Shown: positions 48,101 to 61,337 of the stretch, in pieces
How positions within the stretch are numbered: position 1 is the stretch's first letter
How the letters are laid out: each line of letters begins with the position of its first letter
DNA from: Diprion similis
Lineage: Eukaryota > Arthropoda > Insecta > Hymenoptera > Diprionidae
Assembly (NCBI RefSeq): GCF_021155765.1
Contig: NC_060115.1
Coordinates: forward strand, 6,676,493 to 6,740,492
Direction of reading: 5' to 3'
DNA: 64,000 nucleotides
The notes under the pieces: model-generated
What the model was told of the DNA's origin: nothing
Seen by the model: the letters and a program-made list of their open reading frames with translations, nothing else
Databases searched by the model: none
Made by a program: the position numbers and the translations under genes

Positions 48101-51100
48101 AGCTGCAAAGATATCTTTACAGATACAAAAAAACAAAAAAACAAAAAAACAAAAAAAAAAACATACCTTAGAATTATAAACAAAAGTTTACGTTACATTT
48201 AGCGATGCCTTCGTTTTAAATCGCTTAAAAATTGTTTTGATTTCATTCTGCGACGGCTTATTTTAGCCACAAGAATATAACATTCTTTAGGAAAAATTTG
48301 AGACAGATTTAATTTTCTCAATAATTAATTCAATATTGCCATTTATCGATGATGATCTCTTATACCGATGTAACGTTGTAAAATTGAATATTGATCGATG
48401 CCGAAATGGTAGATAATAATAAAAAAAAAAATTTTTAAAAACAACAAAAACAGATTGAAAAAATGTTTCGCCAAGTTCAAATTTTGTGAAAAATATATGT
48501 CTTCGTAATAAAATGATACATCGGGTAGGAATCTGACTAGTTTTTTTACAATCTTGAAGCGGTCGACAGGAAGCAGCGTCTGAATTTATGAGCTTTTGTT
48601 TATAATTTCATTGTCTTCCGTTCATCGTAGTTTCAAAGAGATTTCCGCACTTGACGAGTATAAAAATTTAACAAACAATAAAAAAGCAGCAAAAAGCGTT
48701 GATTTTTAGCCTCCCTACATCCTCGATTCGCGTTTGTTATTCTTTTCTGAAACCTCCCTTCCAACTCCGCACGTATTCTATAACAGATTTTAAAATTTGC
48801 CTCATTTTGGAAACGCAGCGACGCAAGGAGCGGGGCCGGATCGCGGTCGAGAGTGTCCACGTGGTCGAGACGGCCCAACTCGGAGGTGGAGTTGCCGACG
48901 CTGCCGCCGGCGAAGCGGGGAACGCGGGTGGCGGGGGTGGTGGGGGTGGCGGGGGTGGCGTACCTCCGGGGCTGCCCTTCCAGGTCGGGTACAGAGAAGC
49001 TGGGCAGGAGTACACCCTCTACCTCCTCGCCGCCCGAGACCAGGACCGAGCCGATTGGATACAAACCATACGAGCGGGTGAGTCTCGACGAGAATTATTA
49101 TTATTTAATTGTAATCAAGCCACCCTTATTTCTGTAATCTACCTTTTACCGGTGGATACTAGGGTGGTTTTTATTTTCAACTTATTCGAATTTTGACTCG
49201 TCGAATCGAATCCTTCGAAGCACAGATCTCTGTCTCAATCCTAAACCCTCGAGCCATCGCTTTGGAATTTGCTGTTTAAAATACACACGTTTTTGCTAGA
49301 CTTTCGGGATACCTTTCGCGTCGCAAGAGCAATTGTTTGCAAAAAAAGATCCGCTGCTGTGAGAAATCAGTGAGCATCGATTCTAACGTTCAATGAAAAC
49401 GTCAGCGTCGACTATGGATCATTCTACGTCAGCTAAACCCAATTAGAATTAGAATTTTTTGTGAGTTTCGTATCAGCGGAGAATTGACGTGAAATGCTCC
49501 GTCGACGATGCTGGTATTTTTATCGAATAGCGCCGTCATTGCCGATTGATTTCTTACGCTTGCAGATTTTTTCAAATGGTTGGTCCCACGATCAAATATT
49601 ACGTGTTACGTACTAGAGGTTGAGTAAAAATGGACGTGTTTTAAACAGCAAATTTGACAGACTTTGCGAGAGGGCTTTTCTCGGACACCAAAACATCGAC
49701 GCATATATTAAAGAATCATAAATTTATCATCTTTTCTCACCAATAGATGAGCATAAATTTAATCTTCCAATAGCGAGAAAGTATACTTTTACATAACAAA
49801 TTTTCCTTGTAATTTCAAAAAAACATTTAAACCGTTATCGTGACGATATTAATTTTGCGTAGGTCGAATTCCTAGCTAAGCGTTAAAAGAAAAAAAAAAG
49901 AAAGAAAGGAAAAAATAAAATAAAATGAAATTCTTCTTAGTATGAATACCGATTAATCGTCGTTCTCGACGATACGTATTATCTTCCTTCCCATCCTGTT
50001 TCTCTGCGCCCCGTTTCGTCCTACAGCATAGGCGTTGCACCTCGAACCTACCTGCTCGTTATCGGATTTGCCGCTGCGATGAGCGGATCGAATTTGTGTC
50101 AAGTTCGCTGGCGCGTAGAGCCGAGTGAACGATTAAACTCGTGACTTTTATCGGACGATTGAGTATAAACGCCGATAATTCGTTACTGTCAAGCCTCAAT
50201 TCGTTCGAGGTGCTGGGATGCAAGCTTCTAGTTGACGTTGAGAAGTTTCGTAGTTACTTGCCTACCCTGTCCCATTATATACCTAGAGGTGTAGATAGAA
50301 ATATGTGAAGGAATCGTCAAGCTAGGGGATGAGGAACATGGCCACTCGTAGACAAAAGTTTTTACATCAGTTCGAAAAAGTATTTATATTTAAAAAAAAA
50401 AGTTGATTTTCATATCCGCCACCCTCGTGCGTATAATAAGGAAAAATTGTGCAAACAAGGATCAACTTTTAGATGGGATATTGCTCGTGCCTGTAGTTAA
50501 TTTATAGTATAAAATATAGGAATATTGCATAACTTGGACCTGTTCCTTCGTTCAAGTCGATTAACTTGATGTGTATGTATGTATATGTATATTACACGTA
50601 TATTGTTGTATACCGTTCTATTTGCAACACCATAAATTTTACCAATTTTCTCTCTTGTTTTCCAAAGTAGTTTGTCCCCGCCACGATTTTAATAAGCTGA
50701 AACTTTCCTCTCAAAGGCTGCGGGGTTTCCGTATGCATGTATACGTGTATATAATAGGTACACTTACAACGTCTACGTCACATCCTACAACTTAGAAGTT
50801 GTGATCCGAGTTTGGTTTTCTAATTTTTTTTTATTACGTTAATTAAATTTGGCATATTGTGTTGAATTTTTTGCAAATCAAACGCAAATGTCACCGTTGA
50901 AGATCGACCAAGTCGATTATTTTTTATGTAGTGCATTTACGCAGATGATTACGTAACGTATTACATACTCTACACACTTACCGTAAAAGCTTTTGATACC
51001 ACGAGGTACGTAAGCCTGAATGTTTTAAATTAAAGTTCAATTAATTTCCCGTAAACGAGAATTGAAATATTCTCTTTGCCTTCTATAATTCGGTTTGAAA

Positions 51101-53637
51101 TCCTATTTTATCTACCAAATGCAAGCGTGCAGATCAATTCATACGCACGTATTTACGTTTATATGAATATATATAATACAGCGCGAGGGATGTTTTTATT
51201 TTAAACTTTTGTACGTGAAATAAAAACGCACAAACAAACGAACAAACAAATTTGTTTGAAAGGCTTTTCGAATTGCCAAAGTTTCCTGTTTGTATATATA
51301 TATATATATATATATATCGTGCGGATGAAAGAGCTTTTTGTAATAACAATAACAATAATAATAATAATGTATTGACTGAGTAATTTCCCGGGTTTTCTAT
51401 CCTCATACCGACGCAGCCGTCTGGAAAACAACGTCATCGGTGACGATATACCTAATATAATGTCCAAGGTTTAAGGTTAATCTAAAATTTGAGGAAAGAG
51501 TCGCGTTGCTCGGTTATTTCGAACTTATTTATCTTAGCTCCGTATATGGTGTCGAGGGAATTTCTGACGTGTATATTGTGTGGCTACCGCATGGACTTCC
51601 TCCTTCTTCCTTTCTCCTTCCCTTCTCAATCTTATTCCTACCCTCTTCTTCCTTCATCTTTCTTCCTTTTTCCTCGAAGAGGAATCGCCATTTTCCCCTC
51701 AGAACCGGGTAAACGATGAAATACTGCATCTTTATCGAGTCGCTACTTCCACTTCTGAAGGGCGTAATACTATAATACACTTTCTCTTTAGCCTTTTCTG
51801 CTATTTTCCTTTATTTTCTTTTCCCTTCATTTCTCTCCTCAGCCTGCCGCACCCTCGGCTTTTCCTCTTGTCTACCTACCTACTGTATTATCAAGCTCCA
51901 TCACCCTGACACTGACGTATTTCGGTTGTGCACGCGCCTCTTTGTATACTTAACGACAGTTTTGTACTGAATTTTAGATAACTCCTTCCGCCATGGGCGT
52001 TAAAATTTTTTTCCTTACCCTTCTGAAGAAAGAAAGAGTAAAAAAGACGAAATACAAAATACGACGTCTCAGCTTTTTACGAAATACTTATATACACGAT
52101 TTTCACTCGAGTTATATACAGTGGAAACTATCTTACATACGCAGACATTTTCAATGTTGAAAATATTATATAATTTATTATTTAAAAGAGTTCATGGAAA
52201 ACTCGTGGTCGTGGTCTATTGTTATCGATTCTTTCTTACTAAATTAAAGAAAAAAATTTATGAAATTTCAATATGAATATTAAAAGGTCGCTCGAAAAGA
52301 TCTAAAGAAATGCACCAAAAAATTGAAAAAAAATTATGAGCGACCTTTCAAAATTCAAATTTTGAACTGAAATTTTTGGGAACTTATTTTTTTTTTGTCT
52401 ATAAAATTATACCGTAACGAGAAAAAAAAATAAAAAATCGATTTTTGACGATTTCTAAATATGTATGCACGCCTTAGTATACTTCCGCAATTTTACACGT
52501 ATGCGCACATTGACGAAACACGCCGTGGCACGTAAGGTAATTGGACGCGGCTTGACCTGACCTGATTTTTTATTTTACATATTTGTTTTCCTCGACGCCG
52601 CTGTCATATTTTTCCATTACACATATACCTGCTCGATCACTTCACAAATTTTATAAACAAAAAGTTGGAAAGTAGGTTACGACACCCTGACAATTTGCGT
52701 TAAAGGAGAAAATGAAACAAATAAATAAATAAATAATTAAAACACTGTCGCAAACATTAAACCACGTAAAATTGAAGGAATTATTATTGCGACGTTGCAG
52801 CTAATGATAATTTGGATGACACGCATGGTTTGAAAAAAAAATCCTTATAATTATTACGCGTCGGTGAAAAATCATCGATTCATTTTTGCGAGGCAACCTT
52901 TTACAACGCTTGTTCATTTCGACAAACCATTAATTCACCCTCACTCGACCCTAAAACCCTAAAACCGCGAAATTTCGGCTAATCGTCGACTCGCTTCCTT
53001 TGGGGGAAGCATTCATTCCCAGGGGATATACAGAACCGCGTCAATGCGCTCTCACCGTCTTTTGGCGCGAAGAGGCGATGGATTTTTATAGCATCCCTTC
53101 GGAGCGAGGAGAAGAGAAAATTAAAATAAGACTAAAATTAAATCTCCACCATTTTGTTTTCACCGCTTCAAATTCCAATGAAATCTTTTCTCTAATTCTT
53201 TTTTCCTCTTTTTACAAACAACTTTTTTGGCACTGCATAGGTTTTCTTTTTTATATTTCTTATTATAATGTACATACACTTTTTTGTATTGATTTACACT
53301 TTCTAGAATCTTGTTGTTAGTCGTACAATCTAATCCTAAATTTGAAAAAAGCAGTATCCATAAACTCGGTCGGTCACAAAATTGAATACCTTTTTCTCTT
53401 TGATTGAAACATTTCTTATTCGTCAATTTACGCGCGCGATATGAACGTAGTAATTTTGAACCCTGTCTGCTGCGAAAAAGTTTCATACAATTCCCGTTTC
53501 AAAATCCGATAATTACTGTTGCACTTTGGTGGCTTAGCCGAAACAGGTTCATATAAACAATTAACAAAAATTTAAGAAAATGTTGTAAATTTCTCCGAGC
53601 AGAGTTGAATTCTCGTTCTTTGAATTTTTTACATCGG

Positions 53638-53685
<48 letters not shown>

Positions 53686-56600
53686 ATTTAGTGATTTTGC
53701 AAAATGCAATCTTGGATGATACTCTGCCTCCGTTATTCCTTTGTTCGCGCATTTACAACACAACACCAGGAATTTGGAATCCTTTCTATGGGGGCGAAGC
53801 GAAGGTACAAATTTAGCTACATTCTGCCAGCATGGCGGTGGTGGAAAACCGCTGTAAAATCCTCTTTCCTCCCTCGAAATCTCTCGTTGCCCAGTTTAAT
53901 CTGCTATCAAAGCAGCTTCGACGTTGCCCGTAGGTACTTTCTGCGCTGTACGCTACCAGAAAACGTTATTTCGGTTATACAAAGACCGTTTCACTCCCAC
54001 CAGTTGAAAACCCATGGATTATGTGTCTCTGTATATCTAGTCCGCAAATATCAACCATCTAGGGAATTAAACTACCCTTATCATACACCGAAAACTTATC
54101 CCATTGTCAACTAATTGTAAATAATTTCACAGACGCTTGAAAAATTATTCAAGGAAGAAAAAGAAATGATTTACGTAGAAAAATTTGCTCGACTTCTTAT
54201 ATTGCATACATATTTGACATTTCGTTTCTGCGGTTTAATTTTTACTCAGGATCGTGTAAAACTTTGGAAAACAGGAGAAAGCGGGGTGGGGGGGGGGGGG
54301 TGAAAGTGAAGCATCGTTTTTTACTTCACTGCGAGTGGAATTACGGGAAGAAACGATTGAAGTGAAATCGGATAAAGTAAGGATAGCCGTGAGGGTTGTT
54401 TCGCATAAGTTCCTCGCGACGGTCGCAACTATTGGATCTGCGATAGATATTAGGTATATATATGTATAGAACGAGGGTGTCTTATAACGTTTGTTTATCT
54501 TACGTTGGATGATTCTAGTGAGATTTCTCTGCCTTATCGTTGGATATAGACAGATATAGAGAGACGACGCGCCCGATTTTGGTAAGAAGTCAATAAGTTA
54601 CAGATATAGGAATGGCAGAGACGTAGGAAAAGGATCTCGACGATTCAAACTCCTCTTACTTATTCGATAATATACCTACAAGTATATCCGAGTTGTTGAA
54701 CTCCTAGCCGGCAGTTATGCGTACGTATATGTGAATGTTGTATCGAAAACTGTACACCACCACCACCACCACTACCACCACCCCGTGATCGGATTCTCGA
54801 TCGTACCTACGTATGTAGGTATATGTATTTACAGATATGTACCCACTCGTGTATGAAAAGAAGGTCGAATAGCCGACGTCGAAAGCTCCGACAATCTTGC
54901 AAAGGTATGACCCAGTCCCCTCGATATTTACGATTCATATTCGGCCCGCACCGTCGAAGCTTTTACAAACACTTGAGAACAATCCTCGATGTATTTGGAA
55001 AGTGGTTATATTTTATATAGAAAAATCTTGCCTCGCATAAACACGCGTAATACGTACAAGGGACGACAAATTGCCTGGGGATAGAAAAAATACATCGCTT
55101 GGCGAAATTCTCTGCGATATAAAAATGATAAAAAAAAAAAAAAAAAAAGGAAGAAAATTCGTAGAGAAATGGAGTGGAGGATATTATAATGTAATTTTCG
55201 AATCTGATTTAACTAGAAAAAATTAATTACCGTAAAACGAAGCTTTTCTAATCAATTATAAATTCAAGCTTAATTAACTCTCGGCTTAGTTCACTTTCGC
55301 TAAGTTTTATACCCGGCTCACGGTGAAAATGCTCGTGAAAACTTGATAAATCAGGGTGGCTGCGGGACCGGCGTTATTTAAGGCGTCTCCGTTCACCCGG
55401 AATCAAGGGTTTGGTAAAGTGAATACTTTAATACCACTAAAGTACGGTTTTAATGGTATAAGTTGCGAAAATAATTCCGTATATCAAGTTTTCTATAATT
55501 TTATAATATCTCTCGGGTAAATTGAGTCTGCAAAATCAAGCGAACCGGCCACCGAGAGAAGTTTCGAGCTGCTGCTGCTGCTGATGCTGCTGGGTTTTCA
55601 GAGCTTTTCGCGTTGTCGTATAAGGTCGGAAATTATAATCTCTCTTCGAGCTTCCGGATATATGTACAGAAAGGGGTCGTCAAATATAAACGAGACGTAA
55701 AGTGAAACGATTGACCGGCTTTTCTGCTGCGGCTAATATCGCTCATGTTAAAAACATATTCTAGAGAATCGTTTTTCAGTTCAAAGCTTTCGCGAAGCTT
55801 CTTTTCCCCAATTTACTAAATCAATCCAAAACTTTTAGTGCTCCTGCTGACACATTTTTTTTTTTTTTCTAACCGTGTATGTATGAATAAAAGTCACTGC
55901 AGCGGTTCATGAAGAAAAACTTTCATGCTGAAGCTTTTTTTCTATCTGCACAATGTTTGTAAAAATAAATTTACGCAGATTATGACTACGCGTTGTAATA
56001 TAATATATTGAACCGTCATACAGGAGTTGTAGTTGGAACTTTGACACCCATCCATCCATCAATCCATCCATCCATCCATCCATCCATCCATCCATCCATC
56101 CATCCATCCATCCACCCATCTCTTCGTCAAAGCTTTCCAGGATATCCAGTATAGACACTAAACATATACGTAGATACCTGAGGTCGTATCGTATCTCTTT
56201 GCTAACGGATGTTGCTCTCGCGTCTGCGACACGAGATCTCTTCGCTTCTTCGTGTGCCTCGGTGAGCTTCTCCTTTTTCTCATCCCATCCGAAAGATACG
56301 TCGCATCGTCGTTTGCCGAGCGCGGTTAAGTGCAGCCCATTACAGCGACGAGATGGACGACGTGTTCTCTTTCTTATTTCCTTCTTCCCCACCTTCTTAT
56401 CATTTTTCTGCTCTTCTTTTCTCTTTATATTCTTCTTCTCTCGCGCCTTTAGCGTTCGGTTAGGTGGGGGTCAAAATCCCTTGACGAACCAAAAGTCGAC
56501 TGACCGAAAACCCGAAAATAAGTATAACGAATGATCAGCGTACCACCCGGCAGAATTAAATGAACTGTTTTCACGAAAATTCATTTAACCGAATGATCTT

Positions 56601-59600
56601 TTATTCGAAAAAGTATTTTAAGTAAAGTCTGCATTCCGAATGAACAAAGCACAAAATTTTGAAGATATAGAAAAATGAAAGGTCCGAAATTAAAAATTTA
56701 TAACGGCTAATATTTCGAACAGCCAAAAAACCAAAAACATTATCCGTCATATTTCCAAGTTCTTAACTTTCGGTAATTCGATTTTCGGGATTTTGCTCTT
56801 TCATATTTTTGTACTCCCTCCCCTACCCTTCCGTTCGGTTGCTACGACAGGCCATCCATTGTGTATGTATATATATATATATATATATATCAATTCAAAG
56901 GTGCAAAATTTATTCGTCGTATAAAAGTTTACGTTGGGAATTACTGTAGGTATGCTTTACGACTCGGTTGTTATACGGCTTCTCTCGATTCAACCTTTCA
57001 TCAAAATCCGCTACCCCAACTTTTACTTGGCAATTTCACCCTCATGCCGCCTACTCGTTATACTAATTCTCGCACATTTAAATATCGCGAAAAGGGACGA
57101 TAGCAATTATTATACGAAGGGTAGTCTGCAATCCGCCCCTCACTTATACCGACCTTACAATTAACCCTTCGAGGGGCAAACCTATTTCCTCGATTATTTC
57201 GCGGCGTTAAAGAAACATCGTGGTTTGTACACTCGTCCGTTTAAACATCTCAAAGAAATTCGTTTATCACTTTCGCTGTATAAGTTAGATTCGATTAATC
57301 ATTTCTTCTTGGTTCGCAAGTTTTTTCTTTCACCCCTTTTTTTTCCCCCGCCTCCCTCACACTTCTTATTTATCCCAACGCTGCGTTAGGCGTGTGAACG
57401 AAACGAAACTGTCCATTATCGAAACTCGATCCGATACAGGTTTGAGGTCGAACAATAAAAGAGGGAAAACGAAAAAGAAACACTCGATCGATTGGATGGA
57501 AAAACCGCATAGCTTGCTCTATTCTTGATGGTAAATTTGAGATAAATTGTATGTTTATATATATATAGCTTTAAACTTCCCAAGACACAGAAGTCGACCT
57601 TTTTAAATCCCTTTTTGAGCTGCGTAATATTTGCAATAGGTGGCGTAAAGTACATGGTATACGCTGTATATACGCTTGCAAAGAAAAAAAAAAAAAAAAA
57701 AAAAAAATCACTAATAAAGTAGCGCATAAACGTGGAGCGGGAGAGAATGTAAAGGAGTCTCTGTCCTCGGAGTTTTTTCTCCAGCGACGCATAGCATTAT
57801 CCGGTAAAGTAACACGTTGTACAACGTTTGTGGAAGCAGAGGAAGGAAAAAAATAAGAAGAAAACTAAGACGAAGCAGTTATATAGAGGAAAAGAAAATG
57901 AAAATGAAAACCCACCATCGTACAGTATTTTAGATTCATAAAAACTCCTAAATCTTCCCTCGCTTTTTATTCACCCTCCCTCCCTCCCGCTGCACCGTCG
58001 CTACACAAGGTTTCGCGGTTTTCTAACGATCGTAAATCACGCTCTCTTCAAAGGAGGCATGCGCAAGAAAAGCACGTACGAGTTGGCACGTGAAAAAAAG
58101 ATTGCAAGCTCTTTTTCAAGAGTCGCTTTCCCACCGCCGACTCCCATCTATATTATACATATGGGGCATTCCACCCCAAATCAGTAAACGGTTGACCATG
58201 ATCACTTTTCAATTTCACCAAGGATTTATTCCACGTTGGTACGATATCTGAAAAGCTTCGAAAAATAACTTTCAACTTGTTTTTAATCACTCGTCTTTAC
58301 TCTATGATATATATCTATATATTTTTTTTCTTATCTCAAATCCGTCTCAAAAACACCAAAATTGATTTTTATGAAACATTTTCACGCTAGGTTCAGAGTG
58401 AAATTTTTTTTTTGTTCCTTTATCATTTTTTCCATTTTTGTAATGGTTTTTTTTTCTATTTTCATACCTCTTAAAAATTTTATTGTAATATATTATTTAC
58501 ACACGCGCATAGCTACTCACATAATTCAACCCGAAACCGAGCGATGATTAAACCAAAACTCCGCGCTTTCTCGGGGTTCGTTTTATATACCTTTATACTA
58601 TTATCATAAGACCCGAATGGACCGTTTACCAAGCCTCAACCGACACACCGAATTACACATTATATTATATTATATATATTAAACGGAGGTATGTATATAT
58701 GTACAGACGATCGTTTAACTTCACCCTCATCCAGATTCTGCGGCTTCGTTCTCAAAGTCTTTTACACACAAATTGGTCCCGGAAATTGAGTTCCCAAATT
58801 CGCGCATTCACCATCTTCGAAATTCCACCTCTTTCTTCACTAATCCTTTTTTCACTTGCTATTATCAAATTAGACTCGACATTGATGGTCAAAAAATTAT
58901 CCTGCTTTTCAATTTAGACAATTTTATTCTCTATGATTTTAAAATTTTCGGACATAAAATTGGTTTATTTTCGCAAAGCAAAATAGAAGATTACTTTCAC
59001 AACAACGTTTCTAAACACATTTTTTCGCGGACAAGTTCGATACTGATTAACCGATTTTGCTTCAAATCAAAAGGACCAGATGATAAAAATTCTATCATTT
59101 TTCCTCGGCATGTAGCAGAACCAAAAATCGATCACAGACGCGGATGATCATTTGAAAACAGTTGGATGCGATTTTCCGTAACCTGAGACCATAAAAAACT
59201 TTGAAACATCGTGAAAATTCGAGTCATCATTTTGAGGATGATATTAATCAAGATTTTCCTGCAACTTCCCTTCTTTTATCAATCTTTATACAGGGTGTCC
59301 AGTATTCATGGAAATTATGGAATCAGAGAATTCTTAGGGAATTTTATATCGTATCTGGAATATAATAATTTTTATCCTAGGTTCATAAAAATTTAACCAT
59401 TTGGTGAGAAAAAAAAACTAAAAATTTCTTTCAACTTTTAGGCAATGGTTACGAACGAAGCCCTGATTTCTTAAAAATTGTATTCCGAATTCTTACTAAT
59501 TCATCTCAAAACGAGCTGTGCTCTAGTCAAATATAGAATATTCTTGTTCGTTTGACTATTGTATGTTTCATTTATTGTGTACACGATAAGAAACTGGATA

Positions 59601-61337
59601 CATAATGATTCTTGTCTGGAAACTCTGGAATTCTCAGGGAATTACGTTTCCCCACAAATAACTTTATACTCTGTTATATAGAAACGTTGTAAAAGTCTAA
59701 ACCCCCCCCCACCCATTCGGGTAGACATATTATCTTCTCGTTCGGAGGGTAAAATCGGGCGAGAATCCGATGAGCTTAATGCGTGTAACCAGCATTCGAA
59801 GTTGGTGAGGTTCTTGCCGCCTACTTGCCTACTCTAAATACAAATCTCCGTTCCAGCTCGTTGTTGGATGTTCCTCGCTAACGAGCAATTACCGACGAAC
59901 GACTCCCTCCGTAGACTTTTGAGGTTGCTTGTCGCGCTTCTCCGCGCGCTTATTATGCCTACTTAAGTCGAAGTTCCCGCAGCCCACGTGCTGCTATATA
60001 ATCAACGGTGAAGTGATCACCCTGTCGGGTTATACGGCGAAGCAAAAAAAAATAAAAATGAATAAGAAGGTTCGTGCGGACTGACTGCAAGGTGTAATGT
60101 TCTTCCGCTGTTTTTTATAGTTCGTTCCAAAATAGGGCTGAATTAAAAGTATTCCGGATATCGCTGTGTTATTTATGGGGGTTTTTGACCCTCAAGAACT
60201 TGAATCTAAAGTCATTTTTCAGTTGCGTAGCCGGCGTTTCGAGAAAACAGAAAAAGTTGACGGGTTTTTCACGTATTTTTTTTTAAACTGCTATCGAAAG
60301 CGGGAAAATAACTTGACCATCGTGTGGAGTGGAAAATTCTACGTCGCATTATGTCTTCATATGTCGGAAACTGAGTCGAATCAACAAGTTAAGAAAAAAG
60401 AAATTATTTCATAAAAATTCCTCAGATGCCATCGATAGCTAGAATTTCGTTTTTTTAAATTTGTTAATTCGACATCGTTTCCGACGTGTGAGGACGGAAT
60501 TCGACGTAGAATTTTCCACTCTACACGACGATCATGTTATTTTTCCACTATCGATAACAGTTTTTGAGGTAAACGTAAAAATATCAAATTTTGCTGGTTT
60601 TCTCGAAACGAAAATTGCTTTGGATTTGAGTTCCTGAGGGTCGACAACCCTCTATACACAAAAATCAAGTCAGGTTCCGAATATTTCTAATTCAGACCAG
60701 ACTATTGAGTATAAACATGGCAGAAATTCGAGATGATAAATTGTGATTCAGGATCATATTCAAGATCGAAGGATTCATATTCCATCTGCAGTGTAATTGA
60801 ATTGACAAAATTACTCTGTTGAATCGTTTCAAAGGTTCGAAATCGACGTTTCAATGATTCTACAGAGATAAAATTACTCGTTTACACATCTTTTCCGTAA
60901 GAAACAAAAATTTTTACTCTTCCACTTGTAATTCAAAGTGCTTGTTTCCTAAGATCTAGAGACTTGGAATATGTCCAGCACCCTCGTGTGGTCCGAGCGA
61001 AAACGTACGCGAACCTCGCCGGTTTCCACCGCGCAATTTATTCATGTAAATTGACCTGATCGATTTTGGGTTACAGTTTGCGCCGAAAATCCCGGGCTAA
61101 GTGGGCGTTATCACTCGGGACTTTGGAGTGGAAAACGTTGGTCCTGCTGCCGTCTGTCAACCAGATCAGCCGAGGGCTGCGATCCCTGCAGCTTGTGGAG
61201 TTCGCGACCGTCACCCGCAGTTGGCGGACCCCCAGGAGTTGTTGGCCCGGCGTCGGAACGTCAGATTCCCAACCCCCCGGCACCCACCGAGGCGAACAAC
61301 AACCCCGTCGCCGTTAGCCAGAATCGCTACATCTCCG
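42182..61337 (+). CDS. Btk: Btk29A-type Tec-family tyrosine kinase, first three coding exons (partial)
   Basis: Exons: 42182-42352 (57 codons), 48819-49077, 61077-61337; phases 0 and 1 agree. Tec kinases are cytoplasmic non-receptor tyrosine kinases recruited to membranes through PH-domain binding of phosphoinositides; in flies Btk29A acts in ring canals, dorsal closure and genital development. Exon 1 has [22 protein letters not shown] with Arg40, the equivalent of human BTK Arg28. Exon 2 completes the PH domain ([44 protein letters not shown]) but carries an 11-Gly tract at 94-104. Exon 3 has the Btk zinc motif: His156, Cys167, Cys168 and Cys178, the exact H-x10-CC-x9-C spacing, then a Pro-rich linker with EANNNP. 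Exon 3 lies in a frame hidden by overlapping longer frames. SH3, SH2 and kinase exons are beyond the right edge. Confidence 0.93.
44311..44335. repeat. (TTC)n microsatellite
   Basis: Perfect trinucleotide run within Btk29A intron 1. Confidence 0.9.
48126..48162. repeat. (CAAAAAAA)n repeat
   Basis: Regular C-spaced A tract of four to five units, within Btk29A intron 1. Confidence 0.85.
49161..49677 (-). mobile_element. Foldback non-autonomous transposon, copy 2 (inverted, 5' truncated)
   Basis: Reverse complement of the element at 15181-15803 over about 520 bp, with long identical stretches (for example around AGCAATTGTTTGCAAAAAAA and TTGGTCCCACGATCAAATAT). The end AGGGTGGTTTTTATTTTC is intact and preceded by CT-A. 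The other end stops at AGAGGGCTTTTC, so about 100 bp matching the left end of copy 1 are missing. It sits just inside Btk29A intron 2. Confidence 0.85.
52283..52348. repeat. Short perfect inverted repeat
   Basis: AAAGGTCGCTC at 52283-52293 is perfectly inverted at 52338-52348 across a 44-base AT-rich spacer. It may be the core of a tiny MITE or chance. Confidence 0.5.
53639..53685. repeat. (AT)n microsatellite
   Basis: AT dinucleotide run of nearly 50 bases with a few interruptions, the longest of several (AT)n runs in the window. Confidence 0.9.
56048..56115. repeat. (ATCC)n microsatellite
   Basis: About 17 tetranucleotide units. Read on the minus strand they give an artefactual Trp-Met-Asp-Gly repeat. 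Confidence 0.95.
58162..58200. repeat. Possible dispersed-element terminus (GGGGCATTCCACCCC)
   Basis: GGGGCATTCCACCCCAAATC resembles the ends of short dispersed repeats I know from other arthropod genomes. No second copy is seen in this window. Confidence 0.25.
59288..59645. repeat. Possible dispersed repeat with ACAGGGTGTCC start
   Basis: ACAGGGTGTCCAGTATTCAT followed by GAATTCTTAGGGAATTTTAT, and again GGAATTCTCAGGGAATTACG at about 59629-59648. The motif CAGGGTGTCC with repeated AGGGAATT is typical of a common arthropod dispersed repeat. Borders are uncertain. Confidence 0.35.
60135..60702. mobile_element. Large palindromic (foldback) element, about 0.57 kb
   Basis: Two arms of about 250-270 bp are inverted copies with a short centre near 60415-60450. 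Matching left and right pieces (right read in reverse): GGGCTGAATTA with GGTCTGAATTA; TTGACCCTCAAGAACTTGAA with TCGACCCTCAGGAACTCAAA; TTTCGAGAAAAC in both; AGTGGAAAATTCTACGTCG in both; CGTCGGAAAC. Arms differ by scattered substitutions and small indels. No coding capacity. A transcript through Btk29A intron 2 could fold into a long hairpin. It is unrelated in sequence to the 15 kb element. Confidence 0.8.

Larger units (their letters stand above)
42353..48818 (+). other. Btk29A intron 1 (6.5 kb)
   Basis: No gene seen inside. It holds TTC repeats at 44311-44335, (TA)n at 45246-45268, and an A-rich (CAAAAAAA)n run at 48126-48162. A GC-richer patch at about 46640-46860 has open frames on both strands but no domain. 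Confidence 0.7.
49078..61076 (+). other. Btk29A intron 2 (12 kb)
   Basis: Contains the second foldback copy only 84 bp from the donor, a small hairpin (52283-52348), a 0.57 kb palindromic element near the acceptor, and many microsatellites: (AT)n at 51294-51317, 53639-53685 and 56867-56890; G run at 54288-54300; CAC repeats at about 54757-54782; A runs at 55130-55148 and 57684-57707; GCT repeats at 55568-55592; ATCC repeats at 56048-56115. I found no further Btk exon or nested gene. Confidence 0.7.

Noticed and set aside
48797-49081. Two 94-codon plus-strand frames rich in Gly, Arg and Trp
   Set aside because: They are out-of-frame shadows of Btk29A exon 2.
53704-54114. 136-codon plus-strand frame in Btk29A intron 2
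   Set aside because: No recognisable domain, no splice context, composition like neighbouring non-coding DNA.
55907-56392. 161-codon frame with repeated Trp-Met-Asp-Gly
   Set aside because: The repeat is only the translation of the (ATCC)n microsatellite, and the flanks have no recognisable domain.
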